DNA of 64,000 nucleotides, taken from Hymenobacter frigidus (GTDB lineage Bacteria > Bacteroidota > Bacteroidia > Cytophagales > Hymenobacteraceae). The stretch covers positions 62,001 to 126,000 of the forward strand of contig NZ_BMGY01000008.1 in the NCBI RefSeq assembly GCF_014640435.1. Direction: 5' to 3'. The position numbers and the translations under genes were made by a program. Shown one piece after another: positions 32,758 through 41,117 of this stretch; position 1 is the first letter of the stretch; every line of letters starts with the position of its first letter. The notes beneath the pieces were generated by a model. That model had not been told where the DNA came from. It ran no database searches and saw only the letters and a list, made by a program, of their open reading frames with translations.

Positions 32758-33807
32758 ATGATGCAGGAATTAATTGCCGCGCTTGCGGCCGAAATTACAA
32801 CGGCCGAGCTGAACAATGCGGCGACCCTCGATGCGTTTCGCATTAATTACCTAGGCCGCAAGGGCCGCCTGGCCGACTTGTTCGACCAGCTCAAGACCGT
32901 GCCCGCCGATGAGAAGCGCGCCGTAGGCCAGCAGCTCAACGCCCTCAAGCAGCAGGCCCAGGCCCGTTTCGACGAAGCCCAGCAGGCCGCCGAAGCCGCC
33001 GCCGACAACACGCCCGCCAACCCCGATTTCGACTACACCCTGCCCCCCGTGCCCCACGCGCTGGGCACCCGCCACCCGCTGATGCTGGTGCGCGAAGAGA
33101 TGTTGCGCGTGTTCGCCCGCATCGGCTTCGCGGTGGCTGAAGGACCCGAAATTGAGGACGACTGGCACAATTTCACAGCCCTCAACTTTCCCGAAAACCA
33201 CCCGGCGCGGGACATGCAGGACACGTTCTTTGTGACGCCGCCCGCAGGCGCGGAGCCCGGTACGCAGCCGCACCTGCTGCGCACCCACACCAGCACCGTG
33301 CAGGTGCGCGTGATGGAAACCGAGCCCCTGCCCATCCGCCGGGTGATGCCGGGCCGGGTGTTCCGCAACGAGGCAATTTCGGCCCGCGCCCACATGATGT
33401 TTCATCAGGTGGAAGGCATTTTCATTGACGAAGGCGTGAGCTTCGCCGACCTCAAGCAGACGGTGTACTACTTCGTGCAGGAGCTGTTCGGGGCCGATAT
33501 CAACATTCGTTTCCGCCCCAGCTTCTTCCCCTTCACCGAGCCCAGCGCCGAGATTGACATCACCTGCCTCATTTGCAAAGGCGCGGGGTGCAACATCTGC
33601 AAGTACTCGGGCTGGGTCGAAATCGGCGGTTGCGGCATGGTGGACCCCGCCGTGCTCGAAAACGCCAAGATTGATTCCGAGAAATACTCCGGCTACGCCT
33701 GGGGCATGGGCATCGAGCGCATTGCCATGCTCAAGTACCAGATTAAGGACCTGCGCCTGTTTACGGAAAACGACATGCGTTTCCTACGGCAGTTTGAGGC
33801 GCTCTAA
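32758..33807 (+). CDS. pheS: Phenylalanine-tRNA ligase alpha subunit
   Basis: 349 residues. The N-terminal coiled coil (about 1-90, INYLGRKGRLADLFDQLKTV) is followed by the class II catalytic core with HPLMLVREEMLRVFARIGF (motif 1 region), FPENHPARDMQDTFF, RTHTSTVQVRVME (motif 2) and AWGMGIERIAMLKYQIKDLR (motif 3). The cysteine cluster CLICKGAGCNICKYSGW before the conserved GGCGMVDP is the zinc-ribbon-like insertion known in many bacterial PheS proteins. It charges tRNA-Phe together with PheT, which is not adjacent. The start lies just after the -7 element and no Shine-Dalgarno is possible. Confidence 0.97.
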   Translation: MMQELIAALAAEITTAELNNAATLDAFRINYLGRKGRLADLFDQLKTVPADEKRAVGQQLNALKQQAQARFDEAQQAAEAAADNTPANPDFDYTLPPVPHALGTRHPLMLVREEMLRVFARIGFAVAEGPEIEDDWHNFTALNFPENHPARDMQDTFFVTPPAGAEPGTQPHLLRTHTSTVQVRVMETEPLPIRRVMPGRVFRNEAISARAHMMFHQVEGIFIDEGVSFADLKQTVYYFVQELFGADINIRFRPSFFPFTEPSAEIDITCLICKGAGCNICKYSGWVEIGGCGMVDPAVLENAKIDSEKYSGYAWGMGIERIAMLKYQIKDLRLFTENDMRFLRQFEAL

Positions 33808-33891
33808 ATCAAGCACAACCGAACCAATTCGCCCACCCGGGCATTCTATGCAATCCGCCTCCCCGCGCGGAATTCGATAATACCGTGATTC

Positions 33892-35205
33892 ATGAAGGTT
33901 AGAAATCAGACTACCAATAAAGTAAACGTCATCACCCTGGGCTGCTCGAAGAATATCGTGGACAGCGAAGTCTTGATGGGCCAGCTCCAGGCCAACGACT
34001 TCGACGTGACCCACGAGGCCGAGAAGTCCGACGCCAACATCGTTATTATCAACACCTGCGGCTTTATTGACAATGCCAAGCAGGAAAGTATCGACACCAT
34101 TCTGCGCTACGCGGACGAGAAGGCGGCGGGCCGCCTGGACAAGCTCTACGTGACGGGCTGCCTTTCGCAGCGCTACAAGGACGAGCTGGAAGTGGAAATC
34201 CCGCAGGTAGACGCTTATTTCGGTACGCTGGAGTTGCCCCAGATGCTGAAGGTGCTGAACGCCGATTACAAGCACGAGCTAATTGGCGAGCGCCTGCTGA
34301 CCACGCCGCGCCACTACGCCTACTTCAAAATTGCGGAAGGCTGCAACCGGCCCTGCTCGTTCTGCGCCATCCCGCTGATGCGCGGCCAGCACGTGGACCG
34401 GCCCATTGAGGACCTGGTGAAGGAAGCGAAGCGCCTCGCTAGCATGGGCACCAAGGAGCTGATTCTTATTGCCCAGGACCTGACCTACTACGGCCTGCAG
34501 GCCTACGGCGAGCGCAAGCTGGCTGACCTGCTCCGCAACCTGTCGGACGTGGCCGGCATCGACTGGATTCGCCTGCAGTACGCCTACCCGTCGCAGTTCC
34601 CGCTGGATGCGCTGGACGTGATGGCCGAGCGCGAAAACATTTGCAAGTACCTCGACATGCCCTTGCAGCACGGCTCCGACGCCATGCTCAAGAGCATGCG
34701 CCGCGGCATCACCAAGCGCCGGACTATTGAGTTGGTGGACACCATTCGGCAGCGCGTGCCGGGCATTGCGCTCCGCACCACGCTCATCAGCGGCCACCCC
34801 GGCGAAACGGAGCAGGACTTCCAGGAAATGTACGATTTCGTGGAGCAGACGCGGTTTGAGCGGTTGGGCATCTTCACCTATTCGCACGAGGAAAACACGC
34901 ACTCGCACACCCTCGTCGACGACGTGCCGGCCGAGCTCAAGCAGGAGCGCGCCGATACCATCATGGAGTTGCAGCAGGGTATTTCGATGGAACTGAACGA
35001 GGCGCGCGTGGGCCAGACCTACAAGGTGCTGTTCGACCGCAAGGAAAGCGGCCATTTTGTGGGCCGCACTGAGTTCGACTCGCCGGAGGTGGATAATGAG
35101 GTACTGGTGCCGGTGGAGCGCGACACGTTTGTGCGCCTCGGCGACTTCGCCAACGTGAAGATTACTGCCGCTACGGACTTCGATTTGTACGGAAAGCTGG
35201 TGTAG
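33892..35205 (+). CDS. rimO: Ribosomal protein S12 methylthiotransferase
   Basis: 437 residues, full length for RimO. It thiomethylates the conserved Asp of ribosomal protein S12 using two 4Fe-4S clusters. The N-terminal UPF0004 domain begins NVITLGCSKNIVDSEVL (Cys18), with further ligands in INTCGF and VTGCLSQRY; the radical-SAM cluster is C151-C155-C158 in EGCNRPCSFCAIP. The C-terminal TRAM domain (VGQTYKVLFDRKESGHFVGR) binds substrate. The absence of a -MiaB-type active-site pattern and the sequence CAIPLMRG... support RimO over MiaB. It lies 85 bases after pheS, same strand. Confidence 0.95.
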   Translation: MKVRNQTTNKVNVITLGCSKNIVDSEVLMGQLQANDFDVTHEAEKSDANIVIINTCGFIDNAKQESIDTILRYADEKAAGRLDKLYVTGCLSQRYKDELEVEIPQVDAYFGTLELPQMLKVLNADYKHELIGERLLTTPRHYAYFKIAEGCNRPCSFCAIPLMRGQHVDRPIEDLVKEAKRLASMGTKELILIAQDLTYYGLQAYGERKLADLLRNLSDVAGIDWIRLQYAYPSQFPLDALDVMAERENICKYLDMPLQHGSDAMLKSMRRGITKRRTIELVDTIRQRVPGIALRTTLISGHPGETEQDFQEMYDFVEQTRFERLGIFTYSHEENTHSHTLVDDVPAELKQERADTIMELQQGISMELNEARVGQTYKVLFDRKESGHFVGRTEFDSPEVDNEVLVPVERDTFVRLGDFANVKITAATDFDLYGKLV

Positions 35206-35313
35206 CGGCCAGTGCGCCTCGTAAACTAACTTTTAAGTCGGGGCCGGGTTTTGTGCGGACTTTTGCCATTGGCTAAGGTTCGCACTGAACCCGGCCTTGC
35301 TCGTATTACCACC

Positions 35314-36915
35314 ATGTCTACTCGCTGTACCACGCTGCCCTACGCCGAAACCGGTGCTTTCTCCAACCTGCTGACTGACTACATTGCCCGGAATCCGGCT
35401 TTAGCTCCGTTCTACCACCGCTTTCCCTCGCTGGAAAACTTTGCCGACCAGCTTGAGGAGAAAAAAGCTGCTTATGCGCCCGAAGCCCGCAAACGGCTGG
35501 TGAGGGCTCTGCGCGACCAGTACGGCCTGGCTCCCGAGCCGGAGCCGGCCATCGAGAACAGTCTGCTGCTGCTGGCCGAGCCCACTACTTTCACGGTGAC
35601 CACCGGGCACCAGCTCAACCTGCTCACGGGGCCGCTGTATTTCATCTATAAAATTGCGTCGGCCATCAAGCTAAGCCGCGATTTGAAGACGAAATACCCG
35701 CAGTACGACTTCGTGCCGGTATACTGGATGGCCACCGAGGACCATGATTTCGCCGAAATCAACCACCTCTCGCTGTTTGGCAAAACCTACGCCTGGGACG
35801 CGGCCAACACCGGCGGCCCGGTGGGCCGGCTCCCGCTCGACGGCCTGAGCGAGCAGCTCCTGAGTCAGCTGCCACCCGAGGTGCCAGCGGCCTTCCACAA
35901 GGCCTACACCGAATCGAAAACGCTGGCTGAAGCTACCCGCAAGCTGGCCGATGCGTTGTTTGGCGAGTTCGGGCTGGTGACGCTGGATGCCGACCGCCCG
36001 GCCCTGAAACAGGCGCTGGTGCCGCTGCTGGAACAGGAGATTCGGGAGCAAACTTCCAACGCCGCCGTGCAGGCCACCAATGCCCGCCTGACGGCCGCGG
36101 GCTACAAGCCGCAGGTGTACTCGCGGCCCATCAACCTGTTTTTCCTCACCGACGAAGGCAAGCGCGAGCGCCTGGAGCCCGATGCCAGCGGGGCCGACTG
36201 CGTGGAAGTGACCATTCGCAACACGGCCAAGTGCCACAGCCAGGCCGAATTACTGACGCTGGCCCGGCAGCACCCCGAGCAGTTCAGCCCCAACGTGGTG
36301 CTGCGGCCGGTGTATCAGGAAATGCTGCTGCCCAATCTGGCCTACATCGGCGGCGCGGCGGAGGTGGCCTATTGGTTTCAGTTGAAAGACGTGTTTGCGG
36401 CCTTCGGGGTACCCATGCCGATGGTGCTACCGCGCAATTCGGCCGAGTACATCAGCCGGGCCAATGCGGGCAAGCTGAAGAAGCTGGGCCTGACCACCCA
36501 CGAGATTTTCCGGCCGCTGCCCGAGTTGAAGAAGCAAGTCGGAGCTGCCTTGGGCCAGGAAGAAATCAGTTTTAAAGAACAACAGCAGACCTTGGCCGCC
36601 GCTTTCCAGCAGGTGCAGGACGTGGCCCAGCGCCTCGACCCCACGCTGGTAAAAACCGTGGCCGCCGAAGCCCAGAAAGCCGCCGCAGGCCTCGCCGGCC
36701 TCGAAAAGCGCCTGAGCAAAGCTGCCGAAACCAAGCACGAAACCGCCTACACGCAACTAGCGGCGCTCAAGGAAAAGCTTTTCCCCAGCGGCGGCCTGCA
36801 GGAGCGCAGCGAAAACGTGCTCAGCATTCTGATTAACAACCCCGGCTTTATCGAGCAGCTGCTCGAGGCTTTTGAGCCGCTGGCACTGGAGTTCACGGTG
36901 CTGGAGGAAGAATAA
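35314..36915 (+). CDS. bshC: Bacillithiol biosynthesis cysteine-adding enzyme BshC
   Basis: 533 residues, the family's length. Family segments: VTTGHQLNLLTGPLYFIYKI around residue 100, then PVYWMATEDHDFAEINHLSL, SRPINLFFLTDEGKRERLE, and a long C-terminal coiled coil (residues ~400-510) of the type seen in BshC. It adds Cys to GlcN-malate in the last step of bacillithiol synthesis. The ATG at 35314 matches the conserved start; upstream sequence has no coding character. bshA and bshB are not in this window. A 5-formyl-THF cyclo-ligase gene follows after 12 bases, so the two are one transcript. Confidence 0.95.
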   Translation: MSTRCTTLPYAETGAFSNLLTDYIARNPALAPFYHRFPSLENFADQLEEKKAAYAPEARKRLVRALRDQYGLAPEPEPAIENSLLLLAEPTTFTVTTGHQLNLLTGPLYFIYKIASAIKLSRDLKTKYPQYDFVPVYWMATEDHDFAEINHLSLFGKTYAWDAANTGGPVGRLPLDGLSEQLLSQLPPEVPAAFHKAYTESKTLAEATRKLADALFGEFGLVTLDADRPALKQALVPLLEQEIREQTSNAAVQATNARLTAAGYKPQVYSRPINLFFLTDEGKRERLEPDASGADCVEVTIRNTAKCHSQAELLTLARQHPEQFSPNVVLRPVYQEMLLPNLAYIGGAAEVAYWFQLKDVFAAFGVPMPMVLPRNSAEYISRANAGKLKKLGLTTHEIFRPLPELKKQVGAALGQEEISFKEQQQTLAAAFQQVQDVAQRLDPTLVKTVAAEAQKAAAGLAGLEKRLSKAAETKHETAYTQLAALKEKLFPSGGLQERSENVLSILINNPGFIEQLLEAFEPLALEFTVLEEE

Positions 36916-36927
36916 AACACGACGCTG

Positions 36928-37518
36928 ATGATAAAATCCGAATTACGTCGTGCCGCATTAGCTCATCGGGCGGCTTTATCATCACAGGAAGTAGCCCATC
37001 GCAGCCAGCAGCTGTGCGACCAGCTGTTCCAGCATTTCCCGGTAGCTGAGTGGCGCTGGCTGCACGTGTTTCTGCCCATAACCCAGCGCCACGAGCCCGA
37101 CACCTGGCGCATTATTCGTCGCATTTGGGCCGAAAAAATGCCCATTCGCCTCGCCGTACCCGTGGTACCGGCCGATGGCGTTTCGCTGACCCACTACGAG
37201 CTGACTGCCGAAACGCTGCTGCACCTCAACCGCTGGGGTATTCCCGAGCCCGCCGCCGCTACCGAAGTGCCGGCCACCGCTTTCGACGCGGTGCTGGTGC
37301 CGCTGCTGGCCATGGACCGCGCCGGCCATCGTGTGGGCTATGGGGCGGGCTACTACGACCGATTTCTGGCCCAGTGCCGGCCGGGCACGCAATTCATCGG
37401 CCTCAATGTGCTTAATGAGCCGCTTCCCGAAGCCATTGCCGACGTGCGGCCGACCGATGTGCCGCTCACGGCCTGCCTGAGTCCGGGCGGCGTGCAGCAC
37501 TTCGGAAGCATTCGGTAG
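36928..37518 (+). CDS. 5-formyltetrahydrofolate cyclo-ligase
   Basis: 196 residues. The N-terminal MIKSELRRAALAHRAALSSQ is the typical start, and the C-terminal ATP/folate site is VPLLAMDRAGHRVGYGAGYY followed by DRFL, the family signature GYGxGYYDRFL. It converts 5-formyl-THF to 5,10-methenyl-THF with ATP, rescuing folate that the glycine cleavage and serine hydroxymethyltransferase reactions turn into the 5-formyl form. It is 12 bases behind bshC. Its link to gcvP and folP in this window is metabolic, not positional. Confidence 0.93.
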   Translation: MIKSELRRAALAHRAALSSQEVAHRSQQLCDQLFQHFPVAEWRWLHVFLPITQRHEPDTWRIIRRIWAEKMPIRLAVPVVPADGVSLTHYELTAETLLHLNRWGIPEPAAATEVPATAFDAVLVPLLAMDRAGHRVGYGAGYYDRFLAQCRPGTQFIGLNVLNEPLPEAIADVRPTDVPLTACLSPGGVQHFGSIR

Positions 37519-37641
37519 TAACGTGTTTTTCGTGTGGGATGATATGCGCTTAAAAATATAATTTTTCGCGGTAAATCACTCACAATAAGGCCTTCGGGCG
37601 GGGCGTTGGTCGGCTATCTTTCACTTAATTGGATAGCACCC

Positions 37642-38166
37642 ATGGCCGAAATCCAGCAGCAAGCCGCCGGCTCCCACAGGCCCGGCAAACGACGAGCGAA
37701 GAAGATGTCGACCCGTATCGACATGACGCCCATGGTAGACCTGGCATTTCTGCTGCTCACCTTCTTCATGCTCACCACCACCTTCGCCCGGCCCTACCAG
37801 ATGGAGCTGAATATGCCGGTGAAAAGCAAGGTGGACACCCCGGTGCGGGAATCCACCGCCATGACCATCCTGCTCGGCAAGGGCCATCGGGTGCACTACT
37901 TCTTCGGGCTGAATACGCCCAAAGGCACCGTCGCGGCCGCCCCGGAGTTGCACACCACCAACTTCACCGCCACCGGCATCCGACAAGCCGTGCGGCGGCG
38001 GCAGCAGCAGGGCCCGGTGATTGTCCTGATTAAGTCCAGCCCCAACGCCAAGTACCAGGACCTGGTGGACATCCTGGACGAAATGAACCGCACGCACCAA
38101 CAGCAATACGCCCTCGTGAAAATCACGCAGGACGACTTAACCCTTCTTAACCGCGCAACTTTATGA
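37642..38166 (+). CDS. exbD: ExbD/TolR-family proton-channel protein
   Basis: 174 residues. A basic cytoplasmic N-terminus (RPGKRRAKKMSTRIDMTPMV) leads to a single membrane helix, VDLAFLLLTFFMLTTTF, with the essential channel Asp in MTPMVDLAF. The remaining ~110 residues form the periplasmic domain that binds TonB. It overlaps tonB by four bases (ATGA), so the two are translationally coupled. No exbB accompanies them here; ExbD works with ExbB, which must be encoded elsewhere. A partial -7 element (TATCTTTC) lies at 37615-37622. Confidence 0.93.
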   Translation: MAEIQQQAAGSHRPGKRRAKKMSTRIDMTPMVDLAFLLLTFFMLTTTFARPYQMELNMPVKSKVDTPVRESTAMTILLGKGHRVHYFFGLNTPKGTVAAAPELHTTNFTATGIRQAVRRRQQQGPVIVLIKSSPNAKYQDLVDILDEMNRTHQQQYALVKITQDDLTLLNRATL

Positions 38167-38999
38167 TGACCAATGCCCAGCTGGCCACGGCCAGCCTCGA
38201 CGACATCGTGTTTGATGGCCGCAACCGCGGCTATGGCGCCTACGTGCTCCGGGCCCTCTACCAGCGCCACATCATGCGCGCGCTGATAATTGCCATCGCC
38301 ATGTGCGCGCTACTGCTGGTATTTCCGCTGGTGGCCCAGCTGCTGAAAGAACCGCTGCCAACCGTGGCCCCGCCCATCGTGGTGGCCAACCCCATTATCA
38401 TCGACATGCCCACTGAGCCGGAGGCCCCCGTGGTACCGCCGGCCGCGGTGAAGCCTCCTACGATGCCCCCGCAGCCGCCCACGATGAAAAACGTGATACC
38501 GATTGTGGTGGAGGAAAAGCTCGCGCCCAAGGAAAGCGAGGTGCCCAGTCAGGAGGAGCTGCTGGGCAAAGAATCCGGCACCCGCACTGAAACAGGCGAC
38601 CCCAACGCGGGCGCTACCACTTCGGAAATTTTGCCGATTGCCAAGGAGAGCCAACCTGTCACCGACGTGGTAGAAATCCGCCCCTACACCTACGTAGAGC
38701 AGATGCCCGAATTGCCCGGTGGCGGCGGGCAGCTGGCCATCGTAACGGCCATTCAGAAAGCGGTGAAATACCCAGGTCTGGCTCTGCGCAACGGCGTTGA
38801 AGGCAAGGTGTTCGTGAGCTTCACGGTGAACCCCAAGGGCGACGTGATTGACGTGAAAATCGTGAAAGGCCTGGGCTCGGGGCTTGATGAGGAAACCCTG
38901 CGGGCCATCAAGACCTTGCCCAGGTTCATTCCCGGCAAGCAAAACGGCCGCGAGGTCAGCGTGTCGTTCACCGTGCCCGTCACGTACCGGATTCAGTAG
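38163..38999 (+). CDS. tonB: Energy-transducing TonB protein
   Basis: 278 residues. A membrane helix (ALIIAIAMCALLLVFPLVAQ, about residues 40-60) anchors the N-terminus, followed by a Pro-rich spacer (PTEPEAPVVPPAAVKPPTMP) and a C-terminal TonB domain: KAVKYPGLALRNGVEGKVFV, FTVNPKGDVIDVKIVKGLGS, ending SVSFTVPVTYRIQ. It carries energy from the inner membrane to TonB receptors such as the SusC-like protein at 26.5 kb. Gene starts by the ATGA overlap with exbD. The Bacteroidetes TonB type often sits beside ExbD in this order. Confidence 0.93.
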   Translation: MMTNAQLATASLDDIVFDGRNRGYGAYVLRALYQRHIMRALIIAIAMCALLLVFPLVAQLLKEPLPTVAPPIVVANPIIIDMPTEPEAPVVPPAAVKPPTMPPQPPTMKNVIPIVVEEKLAPKESEVPSQEELLGKESGTRTETGDPNAGATTSEILPIAKESQPVTDVVEIRPYTYVEQMPELPGGGGQLAIVTAIQKAVKYPGLALRNGVEGKVFVSFTVNPKGDVIDVKIVKGLGSGLDEETLRAIKTLPRFIPGKQNGREVSVSFTVPVTYRIQ

Positions 39000-39018
39000 G
39001 GATACCTGCTAGCAATAA

Positions 39019-39121
39019 AACGTCCTGCTGAGCTTGTCGAGGCATCTCGCGTGGGGTAGTAACTCAATCGATTGGATTACTACTCCACGCGAGGTGCCTC
39101 GGCTCCGCTCAGCAGGACGTT
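39019..39121. repeat. Palindromic intergenic repeat R6
   Basis: AACGTCCTGCTGAGCTTGTC at the left end and the reverse complement ...GCTCAGCAGGACGTT at the right, with centre ACTCAATCGATTGGAT like that of R3. The end is GTCCTGC instead of GTCATGC in both arms, so the change is compensated. Between convergent genes. Confidence 0.88.
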
Positions 39122-39156
39122 CCTTTTTTGTGCGATTCATAGATTTTGCCTTGATG

Positions 39157-39708
39157 CTATTTCTTCGGCACCGCTACGCTGGCAATGCGCGCCTGGCCCC
39201 ACGGCGCAATGCTGACGCGCACCCGCAACGGGTGCAGGCGGCCGGCTTTTTCGAGGCGCAGGCCGCTGCCTTCGGGCACGTAGTAGCGCTCCAGGTTGAA
39301 GCGCAGGCTAACCGAGCTGCGGTACACATCGGTAACCCAGCCGCGCAGCACGGCTTGGCCCACGCCGGGCTTGGGCGCTTGTGGGTAGACTCCAACGGCC
39401 GTGCTGAGGCTGTCGGGACCAGCAGCCAGCAGCACGAATACGGCCTGACGGCGGCGCGGCGGCGCCTCATCGCGCCACAGGCGCAAGGGGCTTTCACTGA
39501 TGGCGTAGCGCAGGCGCACAAAGTCGCCGTAGAGCAAATCGCGCGGGTCGATGGGCGTAGTGGCCAGCATTACCTGCTGGCCCAGGGCCGTGGTGGCGTA
39601 GCCCGCACCGGCCACCCCCAGAATATAGAGCACCTGCACCGCCACTAGCAGGCGCAGCAGCGGCCGGCGGCGCGTGGGGGCTGAAAACCAGGTGAGCAGG
39701 TCAGTCAT
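39157..39708 (-). CDS. GDYXXLXY membrane protein, partner of DUF2157 protein
   Basis: 183 residues. One membrane helix near the N-terminus (LLRLLVAVQVLYILGVAGAG), then a mature domain with the defining motif YGDFVRLRYAISE (GDYxxLxY type) near residue 67, and a second conserved block AVLRGWVTDVYRSSVSLRFN followed by LERYYVPEGSGLRLEKAGR. Function is unknown. The family is regularly encoded next to DUF2157 proteins, as here: the start overlaps the DUF2157 stop by 8 bases (ATGACTGA), so the pair is translationally coupled. The ATG at 39708 is used. Confidence 0.85.
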   Translation of the reverse strand: MTDLLTWFSAPTRRRPLLRLLVAVQVLYILGVAGAGYATTALGQQVMLATTPIDPRDLLYGDFVRLRYAISESPLRLWRDEAPPRRRQAVFVLLAAGPDSLSTAVGVYPQAPKPGVGQAVLRGWVTDVYRSSVSLRFNLERYYVPEGSGLRLEKAGRLHPLRVRVSIAPWGQARIASVAVPKK

Positions 39709-41020
39709 TACGAGGTGGATTTTCGGGCGAGGGCGAGGAGGCCACGGGCGCGACCGGGCCAGGTGCATCAGTTAAATTTCCGGCTGGGCCAGTAGCGGAG
39801 GCCTCCGCTACTGGCCCAGCCGCGGCCAAAACCTGCGCATTGCGCCGCCGCAAATACCAGCTCAGGCCCAGCAGCAGCACGCCGCCCACCAGGAAAAACA
39901 ACGACTTATCCATGAAGCCCCAGGTGAGCTTGAAGTACGCCACGGCGGTAGCGGCCACGAATAGCACCGCGCCGACGGTCAGCTGCTCGGGGTCCTGGTC
40001 GCGGTTGGCGCGGGCCAGCACCGAGCCGGCGTGGGCATACAGCACCACCAGCGTGGCCACGGCCAGCGGCAGCCCACCCGGCAGGTAGAAGCCCGGCAGC
40101 AACAGCAGCCACTCGGGCAGCGAGTTGAGCCGACCCCGCGCCCGCTTGCCCGCCACCGACACCGCCAGCACCGCTCCCAGCGCCCCCAGGTAGGGCAGCA
40201 GCGGCGGCCGCAGGATGTTGGCGTAGGCATCGGTTTCGCCAAAAATAGCCAGCCCGAACATGAATAGATACGCCGCCACCAGCGGCGGCACCTGCAGGGC
40301 CCGACCCCCGGCGCGGTTAGACTGCCAATCGCCGGCCGCGTAAATCGCCATGGCGGGCACGAAAAACCAGGTGATTTTGGAATGCAGCACGATAATGAGC
40401 AGCCCCGCCTGCCACAGCAGCCCCACGGCCAATACGGTACTGGTCACGACATCGGGCCGACGCCACCAGTAGTAGCCCAGCCCGGCCGCCACCAGCCATG
40501 CCGTGACGTAGCTGAAAATCCCCAGCGACTCCACGCAATACGTCTGCACCGCTGCGCCAATCAGCACCGTGAGCAGCACCAGCAACCGCGAGCCATACAC
40601 GTAGCTCAGCGCTACGCCAGCCACTACCCAGGCCAGCAGGCCACTGGCATCGTAGCCCACCAACTGGTAGAGCTGGCTGGTGAGAATGATGCTGGCGCCG
40701 AACAAAATCAGCCCCAGCCCGATAAGGCCGTGGCCCAAATCGGGGTTGCCGCGCCGCAGGAAATAGGCTCCCGCGCCATAGCTGCCCAGCAGGCTGCCCA
40801 GCAACAGCGCCAGCCGCAGGGCGGCGGGCAGGCCCTGCCAGTTGGCCGCCACCACGCTCAGGCCGCTGAGGCCCACCAGCAGGCTGCCCAAAATGGGCAA
40901 CAGACCCAACGCCTGCGCTTCGGGCGGGTAGCGGGCCAGCAGCTTTTGTTGCTGCGCTGCGCTGATGAGGCCGTCGGCGACCCAGGCGGGGCTTTCGGTT
41001 TCGAGAAATTTGCGGGACAA
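39701..41020 (-). CDS. DUF2157 polytopic membrane protein
   Basis: 439 residues from a TTG start at 41020. The N-terminal ~40 residues are soluble (FLETESPAWVADGLISAAQQ, the DUF2157 beginning), followed by about twelve hydrophobic helices, for instance LLPILGSLLVGLSGLSVVAA, GLIGLGLILFGASIILTSQL and ALSYVYGSRLLVLLTVLIGA. The tail (last 45 residues) is Ala/Pro/Ser low complexity and is encoded partly by a 42 bp perfect palindrome at 39781-39822. Function unknown; it is coupled to the GDYXXLXY gene. Short direct and inverted repeats at 41025-41117 lie just upstream. Confidence 0.82.
   Translation of the reverse strand: MSRKFLETESPAWVADGLISAAQQQKLLARYPPEAQALGLLPILGSLLVGLSGLSVVAANWQGLPAALRLALLLGSLLGSYGAGAYFLRRGNPDLGHGLIGLGLILFGASIILTSQLYQLVGYDASGLLAWVVAGVALSYVYGSRLLVLLTVLIGAAVQTYCVESLGIFSYVTAWLVAAGLGYYWWRRPDVVTSTVLAVGLLWQAGLLIIVLHSKITWFFVPAMAIYAAGDWQSNRAGGRALQVPPLVAAYLFMFGLAIFGETDAYANILRPPLLPYLGALGAVLAVSVAGKRARGRLNSLPEWLLLLPGFYLPGGLPLAVATLVVLYAHAGSVLARANRDQDPEQLTVGAVLFVAATAVAYFKLTWGFMDKSLFFLVGGVLLLGLSWYLRRRNAQVLAAAGPVAEASATGPAGNLTDAPGPVAPVASSPSPENPPRND
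39781..39822. repeat. 42 bp perfect palindrome inside the DUF2157 gene
   Basis: CGGCTGGGCCAGTAGCGGAG plus G is followed immediately by its exact reverse complement, with no loop. It encodes GPVAEASATGPA in a low-complexity tail, so the protein tolerates it. The outer bases (39780 and 39823, both C) do not pair, giving sharp ends. Confidence 0.9.
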
Positions 41021-41024
41021 AAGA

Positions 41025-41117
41025 GTGACTGAGTGGAAGCGTGACTGAGTGGAATAACATTTGACCAGAATGCAAAAGAAAGCAACAGCACTCAGTCACT
41101 CCCCCGCTCAGTCACTC
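41025..41117. repeat. GTGACTGAG direct and inverted repeats upstream of DUF2157
   Basis: GTGACTGAGTGGAA occurs at 41025-41038 and 41041-41054; CACTCAGTCAC at 41089-41099 and GCTCAGTCAC at 41106-41115 are its inverse. The four copies can fold into a hairpin between the DUF2157 start and the end of mnmD, whose last codons (GSD plus stop) are part of it. Confidence 0.6.
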
